A stretch of 39,613 nucleotides of DNA from Lachnospiraceae bacterium (lineage in GTDB: Bacteria > Bacillota > Clostridia > Lachnospirales > Lachnospiraceae), in assembly GCA_021203145.1 (NCBI GenBank), contig JAJQBS010000123.1, positions 1 to 39,613 on the forward strand, read 5' to 3'. The notes beneath the pieces are model-generated. The model made no database searches and was not told the DNA's origin. It saw only the letters and a program-made list of their open reading frames with translations. Below, piece by piece: positions 9,201 to 16,840 of the stretch (positions are counted from its first letter, which is position 1; every line of letters begins with the position of its first letter). A program made the translations under genes and the position numbers.

Positions 9201-10014
9201 GGGACTCTCCCAGCTTTATCAGCTGCGGGGCAGGGTAGGGCGATCCAACCGCACCGCCTATGCGTTCCTGATGTACCGCCGCAATAAAATGCTCAGAGAG
9301 GTGGCCGAAAAACGCCTTTCCGCCATCCGTGACTTCACCGAGCTCGGCAGCGGCATCCGGATCGCGATGCGGGATCTGGAAATCCGCGGCGCGGGCAATC
9401 TCCTTGGCAGCGAGCAGCACGGCCACATGGAAGCGGTGGGCTACGACCTTTACTGCAAGCTTCTCAACGAAGCCGTCCAGGAGGCCAAAGGGGAAGAAAT
9501 ACCACGGGAAAGCTTTGAGACGACGATCGACCTGGATATCGACGCATTTATCCCGGATCGCTACATTCGCAACGAGGCGCAGAAGCTCGATATCTACAAG
9601 CGCATTGCCGCCATCCGCACGGAGGAAGAGCACGACGACATGCTCGAAGAGCTCATCGACCGTTTCGGCGAGCCGCCCCGTTCCGTGCAGAATCTTCTCG
9701 CAGTTGCCCGGCTGCGCGCTCTCGCGCATGATGCCTGGATCTGTGAAATTGCCCAGAAGGAAAAGGAAATCCGGCTCGTGATGTATGAGAAGGCTCAGAT
9801 TGACGCGTTAAAAATCACCCCGTTGCTCCGGGAGTACAAGGGAAGCCTGAAATTTGTCCATGATGCCGGGAAAGCGTCCAGACGGGGGAACAGTGGGACG
9901 AACACATCGCCGCGTTTCATTTATACCAGAGCCCGCTCCGGAAGAAAAGAAGAAAAAGAAACGCTTCTGCTTGCGCGGGAGCTGGCAGAAGCGGTCGGGA
10001 GACTGGCGATGTAG
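6235..10014 (+). CDS. mfd: transcription-repair coupling factor
   Basis: Mfd removes stalled RNA polymerase from damaged DNA and recruits UvrA. The start is ATG 6235, with AGGAGG just upstream, giving 1259 residues against about 1150-1180 in the family. Order: UvrB-like N-terminal region; RNA polymerase interaction domain ([18 protein letters not shown] onward); RecG-like translocase with Walker [10 protein letters not shown] (residues 726-734), motif II DEEQ (827-830), [24 protein letters not shown] and [11 protein letters not shown]; and a C-terminal TRCF domain. Two identical peptides, [13 protein letters not shown], occur at about residues 192-204 and 320-332. They are encoded by identical 38-bp palindromic elements (6808-6845 and 7192-7229) and are not part of the family consensus as I know it. 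The first lies in a poorly conserved linker, the second inside a helix-rich segment. Confidence 0.96.
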   Translation: MKAFTAPMRELGEFEEISKKAARNRGLLQVTGCIDSQKSHFVYSMAEEFRQKQAAAQTCPVTLIITYNDLRAKEMYENYRFFDRDVLYFPAKDLIFYQADIHSNLLEQQRIQVLKALAENMPSGSGISGENSSAKICRESAADQKKLTIITTAAACMNRMVPFADWTEHILEIGVEGSVMETPLPVGRRQLADSIPMRFAQESAEKDASARSIMTEIDTEKLKKDLIQLGYERVGQVEGPGQFAIRGGIIDIFPLTEENPVRIELWGEEVDSIRSFDVESQRSIEKLDFLRIYPAAELIPDEAARKKALARIEKEAKAAADSIPMRFAQESAARVRQLCQDCRDALTELQEPLSMEGFIDYFVPERVSFLDYFDPARTLIFLDEPNRLTEAADAVELEFSESMKNRLEKGYVLPGQTKLLFSAQETAGAICSRNAVGLCTLENAKTPWMVTGKYSLTVRSINPYNNSFEYLVKDLQSWKKSGCRVILLAASRLRGQRLAGDLTDEGLTAFYTEDPDREVQPGEILVTYGNAKRGYEYPLIKFVVITESDIFGQEKKKRKKQKRYEGKQIGSFAELSVGDFVVHENHGLGIYRGIEKIEVDHVTKDYMKIEYDSGSNLYVPATQLDVIQKYADSDAKPPKLNRLGSQDWSRTKTKVRNSVREIAQDLVKLYAERQRRDGFTYSEDTVWQREFEEMFPFEETEDQLAAIEDVKHDMQSSKIMDRLICGDVGFGKTEIAIRAAFKAVQDGKQVAYLVPTTILAQQHYNTFLQRMKDFPVRVDLLCRFRTPAEQKKTITDLKKGLVDIVIGTHRLLSKDVEYKDLGLLVIDEEQRFGVTHKEKIKQLKSDIDVMTLTATPIPRTLHMSLVGIRGMSVLEEAPQERLPIQTYVMEYNEEMVREAISRELSRGGQVYYVYNRVNTIVEITNKIAALVPQAQVAFAHGQMKEHELERIMYDFINGDIDVLVTTTIIETGLDIPNVNTMIVHDADAMGLSQLYQLRGRVGRSNRTAYAFLMYRRNKMLREVAEKRLSAIRDFTELGSGIRIAMRDLEIRGAGNLLGSEQHGHMEAVGYDLYCKLLNEAVQEAKGEEIPRESFETTIDLDIDAFIPDRYIRNEAQKLDIYKRIAAIRTEEEHDDMLEELIDRFGEPPRSVQNLLAVARLRALAHDAWICEIAQKEKEIRLVMYEKAQIDALKITPLLREYKGSLKFVHDAGKASRRGNSGTNTSPRFIYTRARSGRKEEKETLLLARELAEAVGRLAM
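6808..6845 (+). repeat. REP-like palindromic element, copy 1, inside mfd
   Basis: The ends are GCGGATTCC and GGAATCCGC, a perfect 9-bp inverted repeat. Inside is a second hairpin, TGCGC-TTC-GCGCA. The 38 bp are identical to 7192-7229 and read in the same frame ([11 protein letters not shown]). Confidence 0.85.
7192..7229 (+). repeat. REP-like palindromic element, copy 2, inside mfd
   Basis: This is identical base for base to 6808-6845, with the same orientation and reading frame. The flanks also share a few bases (CAGCT before, GG after). Confidence 0.85.
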
Positions 10015-10035
10015 CAAAATAGCAAGATAAAGGAC

Positions 10036-10064
10036 TTGTTAAAATTTTGTGAACATGTTACAAT
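10036..10064 (+). promoter_or_regulatory. promoter of the FnIII protein gene
   Basis: TTGTTA (10036-10041) and TACAAT (10059-10064) have exactly 17 bases between them, 55 bases before the start at 10119. Confidence 0.7.
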
Positions 10065-10118
10065 AAATCAACTGACAGCGATCAGAAATATCATATTTTA
10101 ACGGGAGGAAGAGAAAGT

Positions 10119-11408
10119 ATGAAGTTCTTAAAAAATCTCTGGAAGGTTCTGTTTTGCTGCATGGTTCTTGCTCTGGCAGTTCCGGCAGGAGCACAGAGGG
10201 TGGAGGCCGCGTCGAAACCTTCCAAACCAACACTGTCCAAGGTGGCTAACACGAAGACCGGCGTGAAGGTTACCTGGAAGAAGGTCAGCAAAGCGACGGG
10301 CTACTATGTATACCGGAAGACCGGATCGGGCAGCTACAAGAAGATCGCGACCGTGACCAGCGGTTCTACAGTGACATACACGGATACGACCGCAGTGAGC
10401 GGCACGACGTATACCTACACTGTCCGCGCGTACAACAGCAGCGGGAAGAGCGGTTACAGGACGGGCCTGAAAATCAAATATCTGTCTAGGCCATCGATTT
10501 CGAAGATCACGGTGGGGGATGGTTATGCTACTGTGAAATGGAAGGCGGTCACCGGCGCTTCAAAGCACAAAATTTATCGAAAAACTGCTTCTGGTTCTTA
10601 CAAGCTGATCAAGACGGTCTCCAGTTCTAAGAAGAGTTACAAGGATACGACTGTGGCGCCTTTGACAAAGTATACGTACAAGGTAGTGGCCGTGAAGGGA
10701 AGCTATAAGAGTGTTGGTGCGACAAAAACCTGTACGACCGCTCTTGGCTCTGGGGTGACGATGGCATCTGTCGTGGGTACATCCGGCACGGCAGCCTATT
10801 ACGCGATTGAATCCGATGTGACTCTGACAGGAAGCGGCGGCGGATATCACGCGAAGCTGGTGATCGGTACGGGCAGCGCGGCGGTCAGCTTTGGTATCCA
10901 GTTTGACAATTACGCAGTATCGCCTTACACCGGGAAGGCGGCGTTTCTCGTGGAGAACGTGCTGTCAAACGCGTCCGGGGGACAGACCTACACACGTTTC
11001 TCTTACAATTCGTCCCAGTACGCTTCGACCGGCACCACGTATCACCTTATGATTACAGTGTCGAAAAAGGGCGTAGTCAATGTGTATGTAAATTATGTGC
11101 TGGTAGGTACGGTGACGAATGCGAACCTTGCCAATCAGACGCTTTATTGCTGGATTGAGGGTTCTGCCAGAAAGAACGGAGATTCGGTGAAGGCTGTCTT
11201 CTCAAATATCAGCATAGCTGAAAAGGGTTCGATTGTAGAAAGCCCGATGGTATCCTATATCAGGAAAGCGACGGGCATCAGCACGAACACTTCAGTGAAT
11301 GCCACGCCGACCAGCATTACGGTCAGCGGCACACTGAGCGGCCTTACCTCTTCGCAGGACTGGGACAGCGCGTATGACAGCTGCTCAGGGTATGTAAGGT
11401 TTTACTGA
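10119..11408 (+). CDS. secreted protein with two fibronectin type III domains
   Basis: The 429-residue product starts at ATG 10119 behind GGGAGGAAG. Residues 1-31 form a signal peptide (basic start, hydrophobic core, AQRVEAAS near the cleavage site). Two FnIII repeats follow (about residues 34-125 and 126-210), both with the pattern VxWKxVxxAxxYxIYRKTxSGSYK. The C-terminal 200 residues look like a beta-sandwich of the laminin-G/concanavalin type (LVIGTGSAAVSFGIQFDN, VVNVYVNYVLVGTV); I do not recognise a precise family. There is no sortase motif or C-terminal membrane segment, so the protein is probably released or held by charge. It is a single-gene unit with its own promoter and terminator. 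Confidence 0.85.
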   Translation: MKFLKNLWKVLFCCMVLALAVPAGAQRVEAASKPSKPTLSKVANTKTGVKVTWKKVSKATGYYVYRKTGSGSYKKIATVTSGSTVTYTDTTAVSGTTYTYTVRAYNSSGKSGYRTGLKIKYLSRPSISKITVGDGYATVKWKAVTGASKHKIYRKTASGSYKLIKTVSSSKKSYKDTTVAPLTKYTYKVVAVKGSYKSVGATKTCTTALGSGVTMASVVGTSGTAAYYAIESDVTLTGSGGGYHAKLVIGTGSAAVSFGIQFDNYAVSPYTGKAAFLVENVLSNASGGQTYTRFSYNSSQYASTGTTYHLMITVSKKGVVNVYVNYVLVGTVTNANLANQTLYCWIEGSARKNGDSVKAVFSNISIAEKGSIVESPMVSYIRKATGISTNTSVNATPTSITVSGTLSGLTSSQDWDSAYDSCSGYVRFY

Positions 11409-11424
11409 TACTTGTACTTTTGCC

Positions 11425-11456
11425 GCGGATTCCTGCGCGAAGCGCACTGAAATGGA
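11425..11456 (-). repeat. REP-like palindromic element, copy 3, degenerate and inverted
   Basis: In reverse orientation the first 22 bases match the mfd elements exactly (GCGGATTCC then TGCGCGAAGCGCA), and the next ten match with two changes. The outer right arm is lost. It lies 17 bases after the stop of the FnIII gene. Confidence 0.75.
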
Positions 11457-11487
11457 TCTTTGGTATTGAAAATGTTTCTGTTGGGAG

Positions 11488-11511
11488 AAGGAGCCAGGCA
11501 GGCTCCTTTTT
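11488..11511 (+). terminator. terminator of the FnIII gene
   Basis: AAGGAGCC (11488-11495) pairs with GGCTCCTT (11501-11508) around AGGCA, ending in a T-run. Confidence 0.85.
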
Positions 11512-11537
11512 CAGCTGAAAAATCGTCAAAAAATGTG

Positions 11538-11566
11538 TTGAAAATTCATTTTATCTATGGTATAGT
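11538..11566 (+). promoter_or_regulatory. promoter of candidate antitoxin RNA
   Basis: TTGAAA (11538-11543) and TATAGT (11561-11566) are separated by 17 bases. No protein gene follows on the + strand. Transcription would start near 11573 and run toward the hairpin at 11602. Confidence 0.7.
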
Positions 11567-11572
11567 AAATTC

Positions 11573-11640
11573 AGGCGAACGAAAGTAATGAGCATGGATA
11601 CGAATCCCCAGAGTAGTGGAGTACTCTGGGGATTCTTCCT
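11573..11640 (+). ncRNA. candidate type I antitoxin RNA (par RNA II-like)
   Basis: The predicted transcript is about 65 nt. It carries AACGAAAGTAATGA (11578-11591) followed by GCATGGATAC, then the hairpin 11602-11635. The same block, with small changes, lies on the + strand at 11749-11774, opposite the toxin start codon, so this RNA would be complementary to the translation start region of the toxin mRNA. Size, convergent direction and direct repeats match the antitoxin RNA of the enterococcal par/Fst system. Expression is inferred. Confidence 0.55.
11602..11635. terminator. shared hairpin, candidate bidirectional terminator
   Basis: GAATCCCCAGAGTA (11602-11615) and TACTCTGGGGATTC (11622-11635) form a perfect 14-bp stem with a 6-base loop. 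It lies where the two convergent transcripts would meet. A classical T-run is weak on both sides. Confidence 0.6.
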
Positions 11641-11684
11641 CGTTAGAGGTGAGGTAAACCTTTCAGGCCAGTGTTACCGACTCG

Positions 11685-11768
11685 TCATTCCCCGTCTAGC
11701 CATTTGCGTATGTAGTAGGCGACTACATTCGCCGTGACGGCGGTCAAAAACGAAAGTAATGAAAACAT
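11685..11768 (-). CDS. 27-residue Fst/Ldr-like membrane peptide, candidate type I toxin
   Basis: On the minus strand ATG 11768 follows an AGAGAGGGGGTG ribosome site. The peptide opens MFSLLSFLTAV, has one hydrophobic helix, and ends VVAYYIRKWLDGE. A short transmembrane helix followed by a charged WLD tail is the plan of Fst/Ldr-type toxic peptides, which damage the membrane. The mRNA leader contains TGTTACC (11809-11803), which can pair with GGTAACA just before the ribosome site (11791-11785) or with a second GGTAACA after the stop (11678-11672). Such fold-back is typical of type I toxin mRNAs. An extended -10 promoter lies at 11815. The codons and signals are seen; toxicity is inferred. I recall similar short peptides in clostridia, usually unannotated. 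Confidence 0.65.
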   Translation of the reverse strand: MFSLLSFLTAVTANVVAYYIRKWLDGE

Positions 11769-11814
11769 AGATACACCCCCTCTCTGTTACCAGATTGGGT
11801 GCGGTAACAATATT

Positions 11815-11843
11815 ATTATAACATCACTTAATTATTTCGAAAA
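11815..11843 (-). promoter_or_regulatory. extended -10 promoter of the candidate toxin
   Basis: On the minus strand TGTTATAAT contains a perfect -10 (11820-11815) with a TGn extension. The -35 region (TTTCGA or TTTTCG) is weak. Transcription would begin near 11808, at the leader stem. Confidence 0.6.
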
Positions 11844-12073
11844 GCTATATTTTTTATTTTTTAAAACATATTACAAATGAAAATGTTCGTTTTTCAGTTC
11901 TGTTCCAAATAATTTTATATTTTCCCGCGGCTCCTTTTTCACGTAAGAAAAGGTTTATAAAGGGTTGCTGAACCTTTTAACTTTTGTTATAATGCGCTCA
12001 GACGGCTGCTGACGCTGACCGGATAAATGCAGGTGTACAAGGGAATGATGAGCAGATAGACGAAGGCAGGATT
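11844..12073 (+). promoter_or_regulatory. A+T-rich leader with promoter of the polysaccharide export genes
   Basis: TTGCTG (11965-11970) and TATAAT (11988-11993) are 17 bases apart. An inverted repeat, AAAAGGTT (11948-11955) with AACCTTTT (11971-11978), brackets the -35 box and could be an operator. The rest of 11844-11947 is A+T rich without genes I can support. Confidence 0.65.
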
Positions 12074-12898
12074 ATGCAGAAAGATATTTTTTTGCTTCCA
12101 AAGGATTTATATAAAAACAGGCGCTTATTAATCAAAATGGGGAAAAACGACCTCCGAAAGCGATTCGCAGGGTCTTATTTTGGTACGGTCTGGGCGTTTG
12201 TTCAGCCGATCGTGACGATTCTGGTGTACTATTTTGTTTTCGGAGTCGCCATGCGGGGCGGAAGCTCTGCATCCGGCGGGACGCCGTTTGTACTTTACCT
12301 GGTCGCCGGTATTATTCCATGGCTTTATTTTCAGGAAGGCCTGACAAATACGACGAATGCTTTTCTGGAATACAATTATCTGGTGAAAAAGGTCGTGTTT
12401 GACATTGACATTCTGCCGATGGTAAAGCTGCTGTCGGCCACGGTGGTCCACTGTTTTTTTATTCTGTTCGTTGTGATTTTATTTGCGTGTTACAGGTATT
12501 TTCCGACCGTATATTATCTGGAGCTGTTTTATTATGCTGCGTGCCTGTTCCTTCTGATTCTGGCCTTTTCTTATATTACAAGCTCGGTGGTGGTTTTTTT
12601 CCGCGACCTTACTCAGATTATTTCCATTGTGCTGCAGGTGGGCGTATGGCTGACGCCGATCATGTGGGAGGAAACAATGCTGGACGGCTATTCCTGGGGG
12701 AAAACGGTACTGCATATTTTAAAACTGAACCCGGTCTACTATATTGTGCACGGCTACCGGAATGCGTTAATCCATAATAGATGGTTTTTTGAAGATCCCC
12801 TGTGGACCTTATATTTCTGGGTGTTTTTAGTAGTGAGCTTCGCCTTTGGAAACTGGGTTTTCCGGAGACTGAAGGGACATTTTGCAGATGTGCTGTAG
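12074..12898 (+). CDS. ABC-2 type polysaccharide export permease (Wzm/TagG-like)
   Basis: The 274-residue membrane protein has the ABC-2 export fold: a cytosolic N-terminal amphipathic region (LIKMGKNDLRKRFAGSYFGTVWAFVQPI, the family opening) and six predicted helices, with the motif LTPIMWEE and the C-terminal LNPVYYIVHGYRNALI. Proteins of this type move lipid-linked O-antigen, teichoic acid or rhamnan across the membrane with a cognate ATPase, which is the next gene (13157). It starts at ATG 12074; GAAGGCAGGATT upstream gives only a modest ribosome site. It is the first gene after the promoter at 11965. Confidence 0.92.
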   Translation: MQKDIFLLPKDLYKNRRLLIKMGKNDLRKRFAGSYFGTVWAFVQPIVTILVYYFVFGVAMRGGSSASGGTPFVLYLVAGIIPWLYFQEGLTNTTNAFLEYNYLVKKVVFDIDILPMVKLLSATVVHCFFILFVVILFACYRYFPTVYYLELFYYAACLFLLILAFSYITSSVVVFFRDLTQIISIVLQVGVWLTPIMWEETMLDGYSWGKTVLHILKLNPVYYIVHGYRNALIHNRWFFEDPLWTLYFWVFLVVSFAFGNWVFRRLKGHFADVL

Positions 12899-13001
12899 GA
12901 GTTCTGCAACGACCCAGGATTGTATTTCGCGCCTGCTTAGAAGTATGTATGAAAACGCATCATATTTCTTTACAATGGGAGAAGGTCTGATCTGACATCT
13001 C

Positions 13002-13100
13002 GGGCAGGATGGATTTAAAAGCCCGGATTTATGCCTTGGGCAGGACGGATTTAAAAGCCCGGATTGACGCCTTGGACGGGATGGGATTTGACAGCTTGCT
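13002..13100. repeat. 36-bp tandem repeat before the ATPase gene
   Basis: Units 13002-13037 and 13038-13073 differ at only a few bases (core GGATTTAAAAGCCCGGATT), and a diverged third partial unit follows. The gap 12899-13156 holds no gene I can support. Confidence 0.85.
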
Positions 13101-13156
13101 CTGACGTCCTGCGTGAATGGAGATTTCTCAGACTGACAGAGAGGAAGGGAACATTT

Positions 13157-14410
13157 TTGGAAAGCGGAATTGCTATTTCGGTGGATGCCGTCAGCAAAGT
13201 ATATAAGCTATACAATAAACCATCGGATCGCCTGATTGATGGTCTGGGACTGTCAAGGAAAAAACGTTATCAGGAACACCGCGCCCTGGATCAGGTGAGC
13301 TTTTCAATCCGGGAAGGAGAAACCGTCGGCATTATCGGGGTGAATGGTTCCGGAAAATCTACGATTCTCAAGATTATTACCGGCGTACTGACTCCGACGG
13401 AGGGAACGGTTGACGTAAATGGCCGCATTTCGGCATTATTGGAGCTCGGAGCTGGCTTTAATATGGAATACACCGGCATGGAAAACATCTATATGAATGG
13501 TGCCATGCTGGGCTTTTCGGATCAGGAAATTGACCAGCGCCTCCCGGAGATTCTGCGCTTCGCGGATATCGGCGAGTTTGTCAATCAGCCGGTGAAGACC
13601 TATTCCAGCGGCATGTTTGTGCGGCTTGCTTTTGCGGTCGCGATCAATATTGATCCGGAGATCCTGATTGTGGATGAAGCACTGTCGGTAGGAGATGTTT
13701 TTTTCCAGGCGAAATGTTATCATAAATTTGAGGAATTTAAAAAGCAGGGGAAGACGATTCTTTTTGTGAGCCATGACTTAAGCAGCATCAGCAAGTACTG
13801 TGACCGTGTGATTGTCCTGAACCAGGGGAAAAAGCTGGAGGAGGGAAAACCGAAGGAGATGGTAGATCTTTATAAGCGGCTCCTGGTGCATCAGGAGGGG
13901 GAGCCGCCTGCAGGCGGTGCGGAACCTCATGTAGGTGCATGGAAGGACTGTATAGAGGTGAATCCGAATCTTCTGGAATACGGGGAAAAACAGGCAGAGA
14001 TCATAGATTTTGCCGTTGCTGATAAAAGCGGCATACTGACGAATACGATTGAAAAAGGAAGCCTTTGTACGTTTAAAATAAGGATTCGCTTTCATCAGGA
14101 GCTGCAGGAGCCGATCGCGGCCTTTACAATCAAAGATATGAAAGGCACAGAAATCACCGGCACCAATACGATGTACGAGAAAATTGAAGTTCCGGCAAAG
14201 GCTGGTACGGCAGTAGAGGTGGATTTCATTCAGAAAATGGATCTCCAGGGAGGAAGCTATCTGCTTTCTTTTGGATGTACCGGTTACCTGGAAGGGGAAT
14301 TCCGCGTATTTCACAGACTTTATGATGCCTGCAGCGTGACCGTGGTTTCGGGCAAGGATACGGTAGGCTTTTATGACATGAATTCCACAGTCCAGGTAAA
14401 GGAAAGCTGA
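13157..14410 (+). CDS. polysaccharide export ABC ATPase with C-terminal Wzt-type domain
   Basis: The 417-residue protein powers the permease encoded upstream. The ATPase domain (residues 1-245) has Walker A GVNGSGKST (61-69), signature YSSGMFVRLAFA, Walker B ILIVDEALSVGD and H-loop FVSHDLSSI. Residues about 260-417 match the plan of the Wzt C-terminal beta-sandwich, which in Gram-negative O-antigen transporters binds a modified chain end. I start at TTG 13157 because AGGAAGGGA precedes it and the product then begins ESGIAISVDAVSKVYKLY. An upstream TTG (13064) in the repeat is less likely. The C-terminal domain suggests export depends on a terminal modification, in line with the two genes that follow. 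Confidence 0.93.
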   Translation: MESGIAISVDAVSKVYKLYNKPSDRLIDGLGLSRKKRYQEHRALDQVSFSIREGETVGIIGVNGSGKSTILKIITGVLTPTEGTVDVNGRISALLELGAGFNMEYTGMENIYMNGAMLGFSDQEIDQRLPEILRFADIGEFVNQPVKTYSSGMFVRLAFAVAINIDPEILIVDEALSVGDVFFQAKCYHKFEEFKKQGKTILFVSHDLSSISKYCDRVIVLNQGKKLEEGKPKEMVDLYKRLLVHQEGEPPAGGAEPHVGAWKDCIEVNPNLLEYGEKQAEIIDFAVADKSGILTNTIEKGSLCTFKIRIRFHQELQEPIAAFTIKDMKGTEITGTNTMYEKIEVPAKAGTAVEVDFIQKMDLQGGSYLLSFGCTGYLEGEFRVFHRLYDACSVTVVSGKDTVGFYDMNSTVQVKES

Positions 14411-14522
14411 GAGGGTATCGACTGACGGCTCTGCAGGTTTCATCATTAAAACCATGATTGAGACGATGTGCCAGGGTGAATGCCAGAAAGCACCAGGTGT
14501 ATGGGGCGGAAAGGGGAACAAG

Positions 14523-15482
14523 ATGCCGGAGAAAATCGGGAAAGTCACTCTGGATGACACCTGTTATTCAGGCACAGATTTATACAGCGAGGGTGCGGTG
14601 GAGCAGGAGCTTCTGGAGATTGCGAAGAATTGTACCAGCGAGGAGGACTATAACGCGGTCATCGCTGAAAAAGGAAGCTGGTCCGTCCTTTATCATTTCT
14701 CTCATGTCCGCCATAATCTTCTCAGCTGGATTCCGTTTACCAGGAAGGACAAGGTTCTGGAGATTGGCTCCGGCTGTGGTGCCGTTACGGGCGCTTTTGC
14801 GGCGAAAGCCGGAAGTGTGACGTGCATTGAGCTTTCCAGGCAGCGCAGTCTTGTGAATGCCTGGAGAAACCGCGATCTGGATCATATCAGGATTCTGCTC
14901 GGGGCGTTTGAAGAGGTTGAAAAACAGCTTACGGAACAGTACGATTACATCACCTTTATCGGAGTGCTGGAATATGCTGCCAGCTATACGGATAACAAAG
15001 ATCCCTATGCGTACATGCTTCGTGCCGCCATGCGCCACCTGGCGCCTGGCGGAAAGATTGTGGTAGCCATCGAGAACCGGCTGGGGCTGAAATATTGGGC
15101 TGGCTGCGCAGAGGATCATGTGGGCCGTTTATTCGAAGGACTGGAAGGCTATCCGAATACACCAGAGTCAGGGGCACGGACGTTTTCGAAAGCGGAGCTG
15201 GAGCAGCTGTTTGAGCGGGCTGGGGATTTTAAGACCTCTTTTTATTATCCCTACCCGGATTACAAATTGCCATTTTATATTTATTCAGATAAGTACCTGC
15301 CCCGGAAGGGGGAATTGAAAATGAACCTGAACAATTATGATCAGGGGAGAGTTCTTTTATTTGATGAGTCCCGTGTCTTTGACAGCCTGATAGACAATGG
15401 GTTATTTCCCCAGTTTTCGAATTCTTTTCTGGTTTTTCTGGAACGCAGGAATGGGGAGGCTGCAGCCGCTGATGAGCAGTGA
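14523..15482 (+). CDS. class I SAM-dependent methyltransferase
   Basis: The product has about 319 residues from ATG 14523, which has GGAAAGGGGAA upstream; the open frame extends back to 14454 without a ribosome site. Motif I, VLEIGSGCGAVTGAFA, and the acidic CIELS loop mark a Rossmann-fold methyltransferase; FIGVLEYA and LAPGGKIVVAIENRLGLKYWAG fit later motifs. About 60 N-terminal residues precede the fold. The acceptor is unknown. It lies directly after the Wzt-like ATPase and directly before a kinase-like protein, with no gap between their genes. This suggests methylation of the polysaccharide chain or its end, as WbdD does in E. coli O9a. That role is inferred from context. Confidence 0.85.
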   Translation: MPEKIGKVTLDDTCYSGTDLYSEGAVEQELLEIAKNCTSEEDYNAVIAEKGSWSVLYHFSHVRHNLLSWIPFTRKDKVLEIGSGCGAVTGAFAAKAGSVTCIELSRQRSLVNAWRNRDLDHIRILLGAFEEVEKQLTEQYDYITFIGVLEYAASYTDNKDPYAYMLRAAMRHLAPGGKIVVAIENRLGLKYWAGCAEDHVGRLFEGLEGYPNTPESGARTFSKAELEQLFERAGDFKTSFYYPYPDYKLPFYIYSDKYLPRKGELKMNLNNYDQGRVLLFDESRVFDSLIDNGLFPQFSNSFLVFLERRNGEAAAADEQ

Positions 15483-15494
15483 TTGGGAGACATT

Positions 15495-16718
15495 ATGAAA
15501 AAAAGTATGGTGATTTTTTCCAAATATTCTAATGAACGAAACCGAAGATTTGCAATCCGTACGGATATCTTAGAGGATGCGGATGGCCGACGCTGTATTC
15601 GAAAGGTGCCTGAATATCCGGAGGGAGAAGCACATGTGCAGGCTCTCTTTCACTGGTATGAGACATTTTCAGCGGCTGCAGCCGGGACAAAGCTGGCTTA
15701 CAACCGCTGTCGGCTGATCCACGGGGGAGCAGAACTGGAATATCTGACGGGGATTTCCTTAGAAGAACATCTTCTTACCGTAGAAAAAGAACAGGGAACG
15801 GATGCCTGTGCGCAGAAATTTCTGGAATATCTGAATTTTGTCAGAAGCATTCATGTGGGGGCAGTTTTCGGGTCGTGCAGGGAGTTTTTCGAGGTGTTTG
15901 GAGATGCTGCCCCACCTGCCGGCACAGTCTGCGCTCCGTGTACTAATATTGACCTTTTGTGTGAAAATATCCTTTTATGCGGGGAGAGCTGGACGGCAAT
16001 TGACTATGAATGGAGCTTTTCCTTTCCCATACCGGTGAATTTTCTGCTGTTCCGGATTATATTTTATTTTACGGCGCACGCAAATCGCGGGACAGAATTT
16101 GAATGTTATGATTTTTATGGTAAAATGGGGATTACTGCGGAAGAAATAGAAGCATATGAAAAAATGGAGACTCATTTTCAGCACTATGTCTGTGGCAGCC
16201 ATGTTCCGATTCGGGATCTTTATGATACGATCAGCGAAGGATTTTTCCAGATAAAAGACCAGCCTGCCAGGGAAGTTTTACAGGTATATTTTGATTATGG
16301 AGAGGGTTTTCGGGAAGAATGTTCAAATCGGTACTATATGAAACACAGGGGAAACTGGTGCATTCGGCAGGAAGTACTCATTCCGGATAACGTGTCCGCA
16401 CTGCGTGTGGATCCGGGCAGCAGGGCGTGTATGGTTCGCCTGAAAACTCTGCGATTTGATAATCAGCAGACTTCTGCGCATTTTCGCCTGCGGGAGGGCG
16501 TGGTACAGGGAGAATGGCTCTGTTTTACAGAAGATGATCCGAATATCATTCTGCGGAAGATTCCGCATGGCGCGAAGAGCCTTCTGATTGACCTGGAGCT
16601 CTATGAGGTGGCTCGAACGGCAGGGGAAAACTCAGGAAGCGGAGAACAAAGCGGCAACGAAGTTCAGGAAATCAGTATTTTTCAGAAAATAGCCACCGCA
16701 GCATTACGGTCAGGATAG
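15495..16718 (+). CDS. kinase/phosphotransferase-like protein of the polysaccharide locus
   Basis: I do not recognise a named family. The 407-residue protein, from ATG 15495 with GGGAG upstream, has features of a small kinase fold: RKVPEYPEGEAHVQAL could carry the ATP Lys and Glu, NIDLLCENILL resembles the catalytic D-x5-N loop of APH/choline-kinase-type enzymes, and AIDYEW resembles the metal-binding Asp. The C-terminal 130 residues are beta-rich (VSALRVDPGSRACMVRLKTLRF), perhaps a sugar-binding domain. The ordinary HxD histidine is absent. The gene starts 12 bases after the methyltransferase stop, so the two are surely co-translated. A two-gene version of a WbdD-like chain-capping enzyme is possible. 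Confidence 0.55.
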   Translation: MKKSMVIFSKYSNERNRRFAIRTDILEDADGRRCIRKVPEYPEGEAHVQALFHWYETFSAAAAGTKLAYNRCRLIHGGAELEYLTGISLEEHLLTVEKEQGTDACAQKFLEYLNFVRSIHVGAVFGSCREFFEVFGDAAPPAGTVCAPCTNIDLLCENILLCGESWTAIDYEWSFSFPIPVNFLLFRIIFYFTAHANRGTEFECYDFYGKMGITAEEIEAYEKMETHFQHYVCGSHVPIRDLYDTISEGFFQIKDQPAREVLQVYFDYGEGFREECSNRYYMKHRGNWCIRQEVLIPDNVSALRVDPGSRACMVRLKTLRFDNQQTSAHFRLREGVVQGEWLCFTEDDPNIILRKIPHGAKSLLIDLELYEVARTAGENSGSGEQSGNEVQEISIFQKIATAALRSG

Positions 16719-16840
16719 ATTGGAACGGATTGCTCCTGGACAGGTGCTATAGATCGAGATTACGTTGCTGGCAGGCAGATATAGATAACATATAGGCAAA
16801 CGTTAATTCTTATATTGCAGCATTGCAGGAGACGGGATGC

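Larger units (their letters stand above)
11578..11774. repeat. pair of direct repeats of the candidate par-like locus
   Basis: Copy a is 11578-11601 and copy b is 11749-11774. Both begin AACGAAAGTAATGA and end ATGGATAC or ATAGATAC. Copy b covers the toxin start codon. The 147 bases between them hold the shared hairpin and the toxin codons. Confidence 0.75.

Noticed and set aside
8536..9729. 397-codon minus strand frame in mfd
   Set aside because: It is an antisense shadow of the conserved helicase domain, caused by high G+C third positions.
13555..13580. TGCGCTTCGCGG in the ATPase gene considered as a further copy of the palindromic element
   Set aside because: Only the inner motif matches; the flanks are normal conserved ABC ATPase codons.
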